DNA of 64,000 bases from UBA5066 sp046331465 (GTDB lineage Bacteria > Acidobacteriota > Thermoanaerobaculia > UBA5066): NCBI GenBank assembly GCA_046331465.1, contig JAXLQV010000001.1:1922001-1986000 (forward strand), read 5' to 3'. Positions 55,911 to 64,000 of this stretch are shown here, piece after piece (the stretch's first letter is position 1; every line of letters begins with the position of its first letter). A model generated the notes under the pieces. The model had not been told where the DNA came from. It searched no databases and saw only the letters and a list, made by a program, of their open reading frames with translations. Position numbers and translations under genes: made by a program.

Positions 55911-58414
55911 AGGACGAGAGGCCCGCGCCCCCCCTCGCCCCGCTCCTCGAGGAGGACGACGCTCCGGGGCGGGGCCGTCCGGGAGGCCGCTTCGACCGCG
56001 AGCGCGAGCGGGTTTCGCACGGCACGGGTCCTCCGCGTCGCGGGAAGGCCGGAGAGGAGGAGCGCGCCGAGCGAGAGCGACACGGCGACCCTCGCGGGGA
56101 GGGAGCGGCGCACGGGCGTCGCGGCGATCCACGCGCAGGCTTCGGCCACGGCGAGGGCGAGCGCCGGGGCGACGACGAGGAGCTCGGCGTCGCGCGTGAG
56201 GCATTCCCCGGAGAAGAGGAGCAGGTGGAGGAGCGCCCCTGCTGCCGGGAGGAGCGCCCGCCGGCGGCGCGGCCGGGTCGCGAGGAGCGTGCCCGCGAAC
56301 GCGGCGACGAGGAGGGCGGGGCCGGCCGCGGCGCCGAGGAGGGCGTCGGCGAGGAGGCCGACGCGCGTTGACGAGAGCAGCGCACCCGCGGCCAGAGCGG
56401 GCCAGCGCGGATCGGCCGGCGCAACCCGGATGCCGGCGAGGAAGGAGACGTCGGGCCAGGGCACGTTCGCCCGCGCGACGTGGAGCTCCCACAGGACGAG
56501 GGCTGCGACGGGGACGATGAGGAGGGGGAGCGCCCGCAGGGCCGCGCGGCGGCGTCGTCCGCCGAGCGCGGCGGCGAGGAGGAGCGGGAGCCACGGAACG
56601 AGGAGCGACGGCTTCACGACGAGGGCGAGGCCGGCGACGGCCGCCGCGGCGGCGAGCGTGGCGACGGAGCGCCGCGCGAGCCCGCGGAGGACGAGGCAGG
56701 CCGCGGCCGGGGCGAGGAGGAGCGCCGGGACGTCGGGAAGGAGCGCGGTCGAGCCGACAAGGCCGATCGGGAGGGCGAGGAGGGCCACCGCGGCGAACGG
56801 TGCCGCTCCGCGCCCGGAGAGCCGGCGCGAGAGCCGCGCGACGGGGAGCGCCGCCGCGGCGAAGAGGGCGAGGAGGGCGACGCGGCCGCCGACGAGCGAG
56901 CCGCCGGCGAGCGTCCGGCCGAGGGAGGCGAACGCCTCCGCGAGCGGGAAGGCGAAGAACGTCCCGCCCCGCCCGCCGAGCCAGGCCACGGCCGGACGGA
57001 GGAGGTCGAGGCCCGTGTCGGCGAAGGTGCGGATCGTGAAGGCCGTGTCGAGCTGGCGGAAGGCCCAGGGCTCCGTGACGGACGGGCCGAGGGCGGGAAG
57101 GCGGGCGGCGACGAGCAGCGCCGAAACCCCGAGGAGCGCGAGCCCCGGCGTCGCATCGCGCCCGCGCGGCGCCTCGCCCGCCGCGGGCTCGGAGGCCGGG
57201 TTCGCGGCGAGGGGCGCCGGACCGGAGAGCTCCGCCGCCGCCGCGAGCCCGACCGGGAGCCAGAAGACGACCCAGGAGACGTCGCTCGGCGCGGCCACTC
57301 CGCCGTGGCCGTCGAACAGGGCCCAGACGACCGCGTGGACGAGGAGCGCGAGGAGGAGCGCGTCGCCGCGCGACGCGACGCGGAGCGCCTGGCGGAACGC
57401 GAGCGCGACGAGGACGAGCAGGAGGGCGAGCGCGGAGGCCCCGCCGAAGAGGAAGGTCCCGACGAACATCCCGTGCGCGGTGACCGCGATCCAGCCCCCC
57501 GGGAAGTCGGCCGAGCCGGGCGGGAAGACGACGTCGTCGCTCGCCGTGAGGCCCAGGCCGAAGAGCCGGTGCCCGGCCGTGCGATGGAGGAGCTCGCTCC
57601 AGATGAACGTCCGGCCCGCGTCGCCCCGGGCGAAAGGTCTCTCGAGCGCGTCGGGCATGGCGAGGCCGACGCAGGAGACCGCGGCGAAGAGGACCGCGAC
57701 CGCCGCCCGGGCGGTCCGCCCGTCGCGCCGGGCGGCGAGGAGGACCGCGGCCCCGGCGATGGTCGCGGCGAGCTCGCCTCGCGACCGCGTCAGGAGGATC
57801 GTCGGAAGGAGGAGGGAGAGCGCGACGAGCGTCGCGCCCCGCTCCTTCCGCCCGACGAGGCGCGCGAGGGCGACGACGGCAGCGACGCCGAGGGCGGCGG
57901 CCCAGCGGTTCGGGTGGTCGTCGTGCGCGGGCGCGAGGGCTCGGCCCGCGAGCGAGCGCCCGCCGGCGAGGAAGAGGAGCGAGACGAGCGCCGCCGTCGA
58001 CGCGGCGAGGAGGAGGATCCTCTCGAGGCGCTCCCGCCGCCCGGGATTCAGGAGGAGCGCGACGCCCGGCACGAAGAGCGCCGCCGCGGCGGCGTGCCGG
58101 AGCGCCTGGGCGGCGCTCAGCTCCTGAGCGCCTCGCGGGAACGCGACGCCGAGGGCGAGGAGCGCGGCGAAGGCGACCGCGACGGGGGCGATCCTCGCGG
58201 GACGGAGACGCCGGAGGGCGGGGAGCGCGGCGAGGCCGAGGAGGGGGGCGACGGCGAGGTAGAAGAGCGCGGACTGGGCGCGGGCCCTTCCCTCGACGTC
58301 CGACGGCGCCCAGTAGAAGCCGGCCACCCAGAACGCGAGGAGGGCGAAGGCGAGCGTCTCGATCGCGACGCGGGCGCGTTCCGGGCGGCTCCCGCTCAGA
58401 AGGCGCTGCAGCAT
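55682..58414 (-). CDS. O-antigen ligase (Wzy_C-like) fused to a GT39-like domain
   Basis: 910 aa from ATG 58414, overlapping the upstream radical SAM gene by 19 bases. The N-terminal half (about 1-430) is a polytopic O-antigen ligase/polymerase: AGRTFIWSELLHRTAGHRLFG, then GWIAVTAHGMFVGTFLF with the conserved His. From about 440 a second polytopic GT-C part resembles GT39: EPWAFRQLDTAFTIRTF followed by TFFAFPLAEAFASLGR. The C-terminal periplasmic tail is TPMVDAPVDDRGTRVRVWEL. Two enzymes are joined without a stop. Ligation or polymerisation of an undecaprenyl-linked glycan is likely. Confidence 0.8.
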   Translation of the reverse strand: MLQRLLSGSRPERARVAIETLAFALLAFWVAGFYWAPSDVEGRARAQSALFYLAVAPLLGLAALPALRRLRPARIAPVAVAFAALLALGVAFPRGAQELSAAQALRHAAAAALFVPGVALLLNPGRRERLERILLLAASTAALVSLLFLAGGRSLAGRALAPAHDDHPNRWAAALGVAAVVALARLVGRKERGATLVALSLLLPTILLTRSRGELAATIAGAAVLLAARRDGRTARAAVAVLFAAVSCVGLAMPDALERPFARGDAGRTFIWSELLHRTAGHRLFGLGLTASDDVVFPPGSADFPGGWIAVTAHGMFVGTFLFGGASALALLLVLVALAFRQALRVASRGDALLLALLVHAVVWALFDGHGGVAAPSDVSWVVFWLPVGLAAAAELSGPAPLAANPASEPAAGEAPRGRDATPGLALLGVSALLVAARLPALGPSVTEPWAFRQLDTAFTIRTFADTGLDLLRPAVAWLGGRGGTFFAFPLAEAFASLGRTLAGGSLVGGRVALLALFAAAALPVARLSRRLSGRGAAPFAAVALLALPIGLVGSTALLPDVPALLLAPAAACLVLRGLARRSVATLAAAAAVAGLALVVKPSLLVPWLPLLLAAALGGRRRRAALRALPLLIVPVAALVLWELHVARANVPWPDVSFLAGIRVAPADPRWPALAAGALLSSTRVGLLADALLGAAAGPALLVAAFAGTLLATRPRRRRALLPAAGALLHLLLFSGECLTRDAELLVVAPALALAVAEACAWIAATPVRRSLPARVAVSLSLGALLLSGLPATRRTRAVRNPLALAVEAASRTAPPRSVVLLEERGEGGRGPLVLYAAGRGACLLPRQALTPDAVGGLLRAGVRRLALVSRGPAPAFLSPTPMVDAPVDDRGTRVRVWELRPPGASRERS

Positions 58415-59478
58415 CGCGTGCAGGCCGGGAGGAGGCCGCCGGCGCGGACGAGCGTCCGCCGGAACGCGGCCATCTCCGGCGAGTTCCAGACCTCGGAGAG
58501 AGAGGAGGACCGGAGGTTCCCGACCGTCACGTCGTAGCAGCGCCCGTGGGCGGGGATGACCCGGCCGTCGGACTTGACCATGATCGAGCGGGCCGCGTCG
58601 TTGCAGAGGCTCCCCCACGGGATTCCCGGCTCGAGGTAGAAGCGGCGCAGCCCGTCGAGCGAGTCGATCCCGGGCGAGAAGGAGACCCGGAACGGCGCCG
58701 GGGTCGCGCGGACCCGGGCGATCTCGGCCGCGAGCGCGGGGAGGTCGTACTCCGCCGGGTCGAGCGGGCCGAGGTTCGAGGTCGTCGCCGGGTAGCGCCC
58801 GCCGTGCTCCGCGTTGTGCGCCTCGGCCATCTCCGCGGTCGTGAAGTTCGCGTGCATGAAGCCGAGGCCGGCGAGCGGGAGGGGCGCGAAGAGGGAGACG
58901 AGCTCGGCGAGCCGCCCGGCGTTCCACGGGGTGACGACGCAGAAGACGGAGGCGGCCGGGCGGGGCGAGCTCGCGAGGAGCGTCTCCAGGCCGCGGAACG
59001 CGCGCTCGAACGACCCCTCGCGGCCGCGGATCCGGTCGTGCGCGTCGGGCGGGCCGTCGAGGGAGAGGTAGAGCTCGTCGAGGCCGGCCTCGGCGAGCGG
59101 CGCCGCGAGCTCGGGGAGGCGCCAGCCGTTCGTCGTGACCGCCGTGAAGAGCCCGCGGGAGCGGGCGAGCGCGACGGCCTCGGGAAGGGGGCGCCAGAGG
59201 AGCGGCTCGGTGAAGGCGAAGCCGAGACGCGGCCGGGGGCGAATCGCCGCGGCCTCGGCGACGATCTTCTCGAGAAGGTCCCAGGGCATGTCGAGCGGGC
59301 GGCTCCCCGTGAGGTTCCGCCCGAAGTTCGTGTCGTCGCGCCCGAGGCCGACGTCGCACATCCGGCAGTGGAGGTTGCACGCGTTGTTGACGCCGAGGAC
59401 GAGCCACTGCGGGGCCGCGAGGATGTGTCCCGGCGCGAGCCGGAGGTTCGCGACGCGGAGACGGTCGAGGAGCCTCAC
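58396..59478 (-). CDS. radical SAM/SPASM-type enzyme
   Basis: 360 aa from GTG 59478, overlapping the previous gene (GTGA). The cluster motif is NNACNLHCRMCDVG (C34, C38, C41). Later motifs are LGFAFTEPLLWRPLPEA (the GGE-like SAM-binding region is replaced) and SLDGPPDAHDRIRG. A second Cys-containing C-terminal region (CNDAARSIMVKSDGRVIPAH, then CYDVTVGNLR and LPACTRCCSAF) resembles a SPASM/twitch extension for an auxiliary iron-sulfur cluster. SPASM proteins often modify peptides or sugars. It sits between a GT39-like gene and the ligase fusion. Confidence 0.85.
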   Translation of the reverse strand: MRLLDRLRVANLRLAPGHILAAPQWLVLGVNNACNLHCRMCDVGLGRDDTNFGRNLTGSRPLDMPWDLLEKIVAEAAAIRPRPRLGFAFTEPLLWRPLPEAVALARSRGLFTAVTTNGWRLPELAAPLAEAGLDELYLSLDGPPDAHDRIRGREGSFERAFRGLETLLASSPRPAASVFCVVTPWNAGRLAELVSLFAPLPLAGLGFMHANFTTAEMAEAHNAEHGGRYPATTSNLGPLDPAEYDLPALAAEIARVRATPAPFRVSFSPGIDSLDGLRRFYLEPGIPWGSLCNDAARSIMVKSDGRVIPAHGRCYDVTVGNLRSSSLSEVWNSPEMAAFRRTLVRAGGLLPACTRCCSAF

Positions 59479-60950
59479 GCCGCGCCTCCGCCGGACCGGG
59501 CCCCGAGCCGGTAGAGGGTGAAACCGCCGTCGAGCCGGCGGAGCGGCGCGAGCTCGAAGCGGGACGCGAGGAGCTGCCAGCCCGTCATCGGCTTCCGGCC
59601 CGCCCACTGCCCGGCGAACCGCCCGGGGGCGAAGAGGACGAGGTCTCCCGGCCGGGCGTCGTCGGGCGCCCTCGTCCAGAGGTCGACGAGCTCCTGCGGG
59701 ACCCCGCGCGAGGCGAGCGCGGGCGTGAGCGCGAAGGTGTAGAGCTTCGTTCCCGGCGTCTCGCGGAGGAGCTCGGCCGCCGCGCGGTCGAGGCGGCTCG
59801 CGGCGAAGACGTCCCGGCAGGCGCGCGCCGCGAGGACGAGCTGGACGGACCCGACGATGACGAGCGCGGCGGGGGCGGCGAGCCGCGGCAGCGCGGCGAT
59901 GCGCGCCCGGGCGACCCGCGCGAAGGCGGGGAAGAGGAGGAAGGGGACGAGGGGGAACGACGCGAGGAGGTGGCGGTCGTTGTGGTACGGGACACCCGCG
60001 TGGAACGCGGTCGAGAGGAGCCCGCCCGCGGCGAGCGCGCGAGCGAGGGGCTCGGCGAAGTCCTCCTTCCGGACGGCGAGGAGGAGCGGGACCCCCAGGA
60101 CGAAGAAGCCGGGGCTCGCGAGGGTCGAGAGGGCGAAGAGCGCGGTCGGGACGCGGTAGGTCTGGCGCCCGTCGACGGACTCCGTCGTCCGGGAGACGGC
60201 GTTCGAGAGCGACCAGTCCCGGAGCCCCGGGTAGTGAAGAGGGTCGGAACCTCCCGCGCGGGCGAGACCGAGGGTCGGCGCGAAGGCGAGGAGCGCCGCG
60301 GCCGCGGCGAGCCCCGCCGTGGCGAGGCGGCGGCCCCGGAGCGCCTGGAACGCGAGGAGCGCCGCGGCGGGCGCGAGGACGAGGGCCACGGGGTGCCGCG
60401 TCGTGACCGCCGCGACCGCGAAGAAGGACGACGCGGCGAGGTCTCCGTCGCGCCTCTCGCGCTCCCACTCGAAGGCGAAGAGGAGGAACGCGCAGAGGAA
60501 GGCGGCCCCGAGGAGGTCGGACATCGAGGAGAGGGAGGCGCGGAAGACGTAGGGCGCGAGCGCGAACGAGACGCCCCAGTAGGCCACCGCGAGCCGGGAG
60601 TCGGACGGGCTGCGCCGCGCGAGGGCCGTCGCGCCGGCCGCGAACGCGGCGAGGAGGGAGAGGCCGGAGACGAGCTGGGCCGCCGGGGGCGTCGTGCCCG
60701 TCAGCAGGGAGAGGACGGCCGTGGCCGCCGGGTAGACGACGGGCCAGAAGAAGGCCCCGGGAGCCGGGCCGCCGAGGAGACGGGCGCGGACCTCGCCGGC
60801 GTAGCGGAGGTACTCGTAGGCGTCCTGCCCGTAGAGGCCGTCGAAGCCGCTGGCCAGGCGGAAGAGCGTCCAGGAGAGCGCGAGGAGGGCCGCGCCGGCG
60901 AGGAGCGGGCGAAGCGGCCCCGCGGCGGGGGCTTTCCGGCCGTCCGTCAC
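59475..60950 (-). CDS. GT39-like polytopic glycosyltransferase
   Basis: 491 aa from GTG 60950, overlapping the previous radical SAM stop (GTGA). FDGLYGQDAYEYLRYAGEVRA gives the acidic loop, and VVYPAATAVLSLLTG is the next conserved segment. About eleven TM helices and a C-terminal periplasmic domain (LVLFAPGRFAGQWAGRKPMT) follow. Its own stop overlaps the next gene (GTGA). This tight four-gene chain (60.9 down to 55.7 kb) alternates radical SAM and membrane glycosyltransferases. Confidence 0.82.
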   Translation of the reverse strand: MTDGRKAPAAGPLRPLLAGAALLALSWTLFRLASGFDGLYGQDAYEYLRYAGEVRARLLGGPAPGAFFWPVVYPAATAVLSLLTGTTPPAAQLVSGLSLLAAFAAGATALARRSPSDSRLAVAYWGVSFALAPYVFRASLSSMSDLLGAAFLCAFLLFAFEWERERRDGDLAASSFFAVAAVTTRHPVALVLAPAAALLAFQALRGRRLATAGLAAAAALLAFAPTLGLARAGGSDPLHYPGLRDWSLSNAVSRTTESVDGRQTYRVPTALFALSTLASPGFFVLGVPLLLAVRKEDFAEPLARALAAGGLLSTAFHAGVPYHNDRHLLASFPLVPFLLFPAFARVARARIAALPRLAAPAALVIVGSVQLVLAARACRDVFAASRLDRAAAELLRETPGTKLYTFALTPALASRGVPQELVDLWTRAPDDARPGDLVLFAPGRFAGQWAGRKPMTGWQLLASRFELAPLRRLDGGFTLYRLGARSGGGAA

Positions 60951-62422
60951 GATCCCGCCGTCCGGCGCTCCGAGCGGGCGAGGCGCCGGTAGAGGAGCCC
61001 CTCGGCCACGCTCGCGGGGAGGTGGACGAGGGTGGCGACGGCGCTCCTCACCTGCTCCCGCGTCGCGCGGGCCGGCCGCGCGAGGACGCGCCGCGCGTTC
61101 GCGAGGCCGCGGTGCGCCTGGAAGAGCCGGTGCGTGTAGCGATGGAGGCGCCTGTAGAACGCGGGGCTGAAGGCCCCGGGCACCATCGGGTCGAGGTCGT
61201 CGGAGTCGACCCAGTTCGTCTTCTCGCCGAGCGCGGCCTTCACCTGCTCGAAGAAGGGGGTCCCGGGCAGCGGGTAGGAGACGGAGACGCCGATCTCGTC
61301 GGGGAGGAGGTCGAGGACCATCGCGAGCGTCTTCTCGACGTCCTCGCGCGTCTCGCCGAGGTAGCCGTACTGGAGGAAGAGGCCGACGCGGACGCCGGCG
61401 GCTTTGAGGGCGCGCACGGCCTCGCGCGTCTCCTCGACGCGGAGTCCCTTGTTCATCGCGTCGAGGACCTTCTGCGAGCCCGATTCGGCCCCGAGCCAGG
61501 CGGTCTCGAGCCCGGCGCGGACGAGGTTCGCCCGGAGCGCGTCGTCGAGGACGAGGTCGGCCCGGGTCTGGATCGTGAAGGGGACGCGCCGCCCCGCGGC
61601 CTCGAGGGCGTCGGCGAGACCGCCGGTCCAGGCGGCCGTCAGCCCGAAGATGTCGTCGCCGAACCAGACGTGGTCGAAACGGGCGTGCGAGGAGAGCGCC
61701 TCGAGGTCGGCGGCGACGCGCCCCGGGCTGTGGACGAAGTACTGCCTGCCGAACAGGGGCTTGGCGCACCAGGCGCAGCCGTAGGGGCAGCCGCGCGAGG
61801 AGACGAGGTTCAGCGAGAAACGGCCGTGGCGCGACCGCCAGGTCCGCTCGTAGGGAGCGAAGTCGAGGAGGTCCCACGCGGGGCGGGGGAGCGTGTCGAG
61901 GTCGGACGGGCTGCGGCGCCGGCCGGTCTCGACGAGCGCCTGCCCGTCGAGGCGCGCGAGCCCCGCGATCCCGGAGGGGTCCGCGCCGGACTCCAGGGCC
62001 GCGAGGAGCTCGACGAGGGTCGGCTCGCCGTCGCCCAGGAGGACGAAGGAGGCCCCGGCCTCGAGGTAGCGGCGGCGGTGGTCCGACGCGTCGGAGCCGG
62101 AGACGACGACCGTCGCGCCCGCCGCCCGCGAGCTCCTCACCATCGCCAGGGCCTCGGCCTCCATGACGGAGAGGCACATCTTCGTGAGCCAGTTGAAGCC
62201 GTCGTCGTAGATCACGACGACGTCCGGCCTCGCCCGCGCGAGCGGCGCGTCGAGGGAGGAGGCGCCGGGAGCGAAGAACGTGTCGTGGAAGGCGACGTCG
62301 TGACCGGCGGCGCGCACGGCGGCGGCGGCGTAGAGCGTCCCGAGGGGCGGGTAGGGGCGCGCGGCCTTCGCCTGCTTCGGGTCGAGAGCGAGGAAGTAGG
62401 GGTGCGTGAAGAGGACCTTCAC
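60947..62422 (-). CDS. B12-binding-type radical SAM enzyme
   Basis: 491 aa from GTG 62422, overlapping the previous TGA (GTGA). It is a paralogue of the gene at 52954: VLFTHPYFLALDPKQAKA, cobalamin-like N-terminal half, cluster motif RGCPYGCAWC (C212, C216, C219) and AWLGAESGSQKVLDAMNKG. Substrate unknown; a lipid or sugar methylation or carbon-skeleton step is plausible because it is interleaved with GT39-like genes. Similarity to the other copy is strong at both ends by eye, so a duplication is likely. Confidence 0.85.
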   Translation of the reverse strand: MKVLFTHPYFLALDPKQAKAARPYPPLGTLYAAAAVRAAGHDVAFHDTFFAPGASSLDAPLARARPDVVVIYDDGFNWLTKMCLSVMEAEALAMVRSSRAAGATVVVSGSDASDHRRRYLEAGASFVLLGDGEPTLVELLAALESGADPSGIAGLARLDGQALVETGRRRSPSDLDTLPRPAWDLLDFAPYERTWRSRHGRFSLNLVSSRGCPYGCAWCAKPLFGRQYFVHSPGRVAADLEALSSHARFDHVWFGDDIFGLTAAWTGGLADALEAAGRRVPFTIQTRADLVLDDALRANLVRAGLETAWLGAESGSQKVLDAMNKGLRVEETREAVRALKAAGVRVGLFLQYGYLGETREDVEKTLAMVLDLLPDEIGVSVSYPLPGTPFFEQVKAALGEKTNWVDSDDLDPMVPGAFSPAFYRRLHRYTHRLFQAHRGLANARRVLARPARATREQVRSAVATLVHLPASVAEGLLYRRLARSERRTAGS

Positions 62423-63417
62423 GCGTCCGCCGCCTCGCCGAGCCGCACGCCGTGCCTCGCCTCGAACTCCCGGATCTCCTCCGCGTGCCGCGCGAGGACC
62501 CGTTCCTGGAAGTGGTTCGGATGGTGCTTGGAGGAGCCCTTCTCGGCCCGCAGGGCCACCTCGAACGCGGTCTCGGCGAGGTGGGCGTAGCGGCGGCGGT
62601 TGCGCCGGGAGATCGCCTCGCGGAGGCGGTCGTCGAGGCGGTCGCCGCGGGGCCCGGAGAGGAGGCGCTCGACGAGCCGCTTGACGGGGCCCGACGGCAC
62701 GGGCGGCGGGAGCGGCCCGTCGGGACGCCAGGCGGGGAGGAACCCGGAGACCCAGGGGTTCTCGCGGAAGAACGCCTCGAAGGCCGCCCCGCCCTCGACC
62801 GGCTTCAGCCAGGCGACCTCGGTCGCGGTGAAGGCGTTCCGGTCCGGGATGGAGAGCGCGTCCTCGGCGACGAGGTAGTTGACGCAGAAGAGGCGGTGCG
62901 AGTCGAGGAGGACGACCTTCTTGAAGAGCATCAGCAGCGTCCGGCAGATCCAGACGCGCCCCTTCGCGGTCACGACGAAGAAGTCGACGTCGTCGCCGTC
63001 GCGGAAGACGCCCTTGGAGATCGTCCCGGTGAGGGCGACGCCCCGGACGAACGGGAACCGCGCGATGAGGCGGCTCCGACGGAGCGCCCTCGGGAGCGCC
63101 CCGGACGCGCACCGCTCGGCCTCGCGCCGCTCGGAGGCCTGCGACGCGTCGCCGACGAAGTAGAGCCCGTCGCTCTCGCCGGCGAGGCCGCGGTCGACGA
63201 GGTCCGAGAGGACCCGGGCCGCCTCGCCGGGACCCGCGAACGCGTGGCCCGAGAGGCGCTCGACCTCGTCTCCCCGCAGGGGGAAGCGGAAGATCCGGTA
63301 GTAGAGGAGCGCGCGGAGGACGGCGGCGTGGGCGTGGGCGAGGCCGCCTCCCGGGGGAGGAGCGCCCGCCACGTCCGCCCCGTGGGCCTCCGGAGACTCG
63401 CGGTGTGCCGTCGACAA
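62419..63417 (-). CDS. nucleotidyltransferase-like protein
   Basis: 332 aa if TTG 63417 is used; GTG 63372 gives 317 aa and is almost as likely, since neither has a Shine-Dalgarno sequence. A short helical N-terminus is followed by the nucleotidyltransferase signature GVALTGTISKG (about 126-136) and DGDDVDFFVV (D143, D145), then a helical tail. This matches the polymerase-beta-like superfamily of small NTases seen in polysaccharide regions. Its stop overlaps the radical SAM start, so it heads the operon running from 63.4 down to 55.7 kb. It resembles the N-terminal domain of the gene at 38133 in general fold only. Confidence 0.75.
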   Translation of the reverse strand: MSTAHRESPEAHGADVAGAPPPGGGLAHAHAAVLRALLYYRIFRFPLRGDEVERLSGHAFAGPGEAARVLSDLVDRGLAGESDGLYFVGDASQASERREAERCASGALPRALRRSRLIARFPFVRGVALTGTISKGVFRDGDDVDFFVVTAKGRVWICRTLLMLFKKVVLLDSHRLFCVNYLVAEDALSIPDRNAFTATEVAWLKPVEGGAAFEAFFRENPWVSGFLPAWRPDGPLPPPVPSGPVKRLVERLLSGPRGDRLDDRLREAISRRNRRRYAHLAETAFEVALRAEKGSSKHHPNHFQERVLARHAEEIREFEARHGVRLGEAADA

Positions 63418-63466
63418 CGTGGCGGATATTACCGGTCCGTCCCCGGCCGGATGGTACGGTGGGGGG

Positions 63467-64000
63467 GTGGAGAGGACGGCCCCCCGGGGAAACCGGTTTT
63501 CGCGATTCCCGCGCCTCACGCTCCTCCTCGTCGCGGCGCTCGTCCTCCTCGCCGGCCTCGTCCTCCTCGAGCTCCTCGTCCGGTCGGCCGCCGTCGACTT
63601 CTACGCCCCGGAGCTTGCGCGGGGGACGCCGCAGCCCGGCCCAGGCGGCCCGCCGCTCCCGACCCTCCTCGCCCTCGGCGACTCCTTCACCGCGAACCCG
63701 GACGGCTGGGTCTCCCGGCTCCGGTCGGCGCTGGGGCCCGGGTGGCGGGTCGTCGGCTCGGGGGTGAGCGGCTTCACGACGCGGCAGATCGCGCGGATCG
63801 CCCCGGGCCGCGTCGCGCGCTTCGCGCCACGCGTCGTCGTCGTGCAGCTCTACGCGGGGAACGACCTCCTCGAGCTCCGCCACCCCGTCCGGTGGCGCAG
63901 CGCGCACGTCGTGAGGAACCTCTTCTGGACTCTCTCCGACGCCGGCTTCGAGTCGCCGGGACTCCTGAACTACCGCGCGGGCCAGGCCGCGGGCGCGCTC
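63467..64000 (+). CDS. membrane-anchored SGNH/GDSL hydrolase, cut by the right edge
   Basis: 178 codons from GTG 63467 to the window end, with no stop. A TM anchor (about residues 17-39, VAALVLLAGLVLLELL) is followed by a Pro-rich linker and the SGNH block I motif LLALGDSFT (S73), then the block III-like GNDLLE. These place a Ser hydrolase/acetyltransferase-type domain outside the membrane. Such proteins in glycan clusters add or remove O-acetyl groups. The start is only 49 bp from the divergent NTase start. The Asp-His pair of block V is beyond the window. Confidence 0.8.
   Translation, partial: MERTAPRGNRFSRFPRLTLLLVAALVLLAGLVLLELLVRSAAVDFYAPELARGTPQPGPGGPPLPTLLALGDSFTANPDGWVSRLRSALGPGWRVVGSGVSGFTTRQIARIAPGRVARFAPRVVVVQLYAGNDLLELRHPVRWRSAHVVRNLFWTLSDAGFESPGLLNYRAGQAAGAL

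Noticed and set aside
1..64000. CRISPR array, tRNA, rRNA, phage or transposase
   Set aside because: No spaced repeats, cloverleaf, rRNA signature or transposase ORF was recognised; the only large repeat is the palindrome at 11131.

Overview
The window is a very GC-rich (about 70% or more by eye), densely packed stretch of a Gram-negative-type bacterial chromosome. Genes often overlap as ATGA or GTGA, GTG starts are common, and no gap without a gene exceeds about 200 bases. An outer-membrane beta-barrel protein, several exported proteins, many eukaryotic-type Ser/Thr kinases, a DUF4912/GH57 protein and a large alpha-2-macroglobulin fit Acidobacteriota (for example a Thermoanaerobaculia-like lineage) best. 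Myxococcota or Gemmatimonadota cannot be excluded from sequence alone. No rRNA, tRNA, CRISPR array, transposase or phage gene was seen.

Region 1 (1-17.4 kb) is rich in signalling and membrane-quality-control genes. It holds a partial Ser/Thr kinase diverging from a secreted TPR protein. Next is an operon in which a CSCG-type permease is fused to an HflK-like SPFH domain, followed by HflC and a further HflK-like protein. A Ser/Thr kinase with a C-terminal CHASE2 sensor is translationally coupled to a FecR-like exported protein; a cyclic-nucleotide-binding protein and a PilT-type ATPase diverge from that pair. A perfect 62-bp palindrome separates pilT from a convergent threonine-dehydrogenase-like SDR. 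A 1257-aa receptor follows, combining a beta-propeller ectodomain with a cytoplasmic Ser/Thr kinase, and then an MFS exporter.

Region 2 (17.4-32.7 kb) looks like general metabolism and envelope: a secreted unknown protein, a cystathionine gamma-synthase-family enzyme, a DUF4912-GH57 alpha-glucan branching-type enzyme, a RapA-like ATPase, a lipoprotein esterase, an outer-membrane barrel and a 2031-aa alpha-2-macroglobulin.

Region 3 (32.8-64 kb) is a glycan assembly and tailoring region. It contains at least four GT39-like polytopic mannosyltransferase-type proteins and several GT4 and GT2 glycosyltransferases. It also has an ABC exporter, a nucleotidyltransferase-GT2 fusion interrupted by an in-frame amber codon, an HprK-like kinase, a UGM-like flavoenzyme, a GH63-like glucosidase and a Tat-exported SDR. 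An M28 peptidase, three radical SAM enzymes, an O-antigen-ligase/GT39 fusion, a second nucleotidyltransferase and a membrane-anchored SGNH hydrolase (cut by the right edge) complete it. Most likely this region makes and decorates an unidentified surface glycan or glycolipid. The kinase, nucleotidyltransferase, ABC exporter and radical SAM set also resembles peptide-tailoring toolkits, but no precursor peptide or core cyclase is visible.
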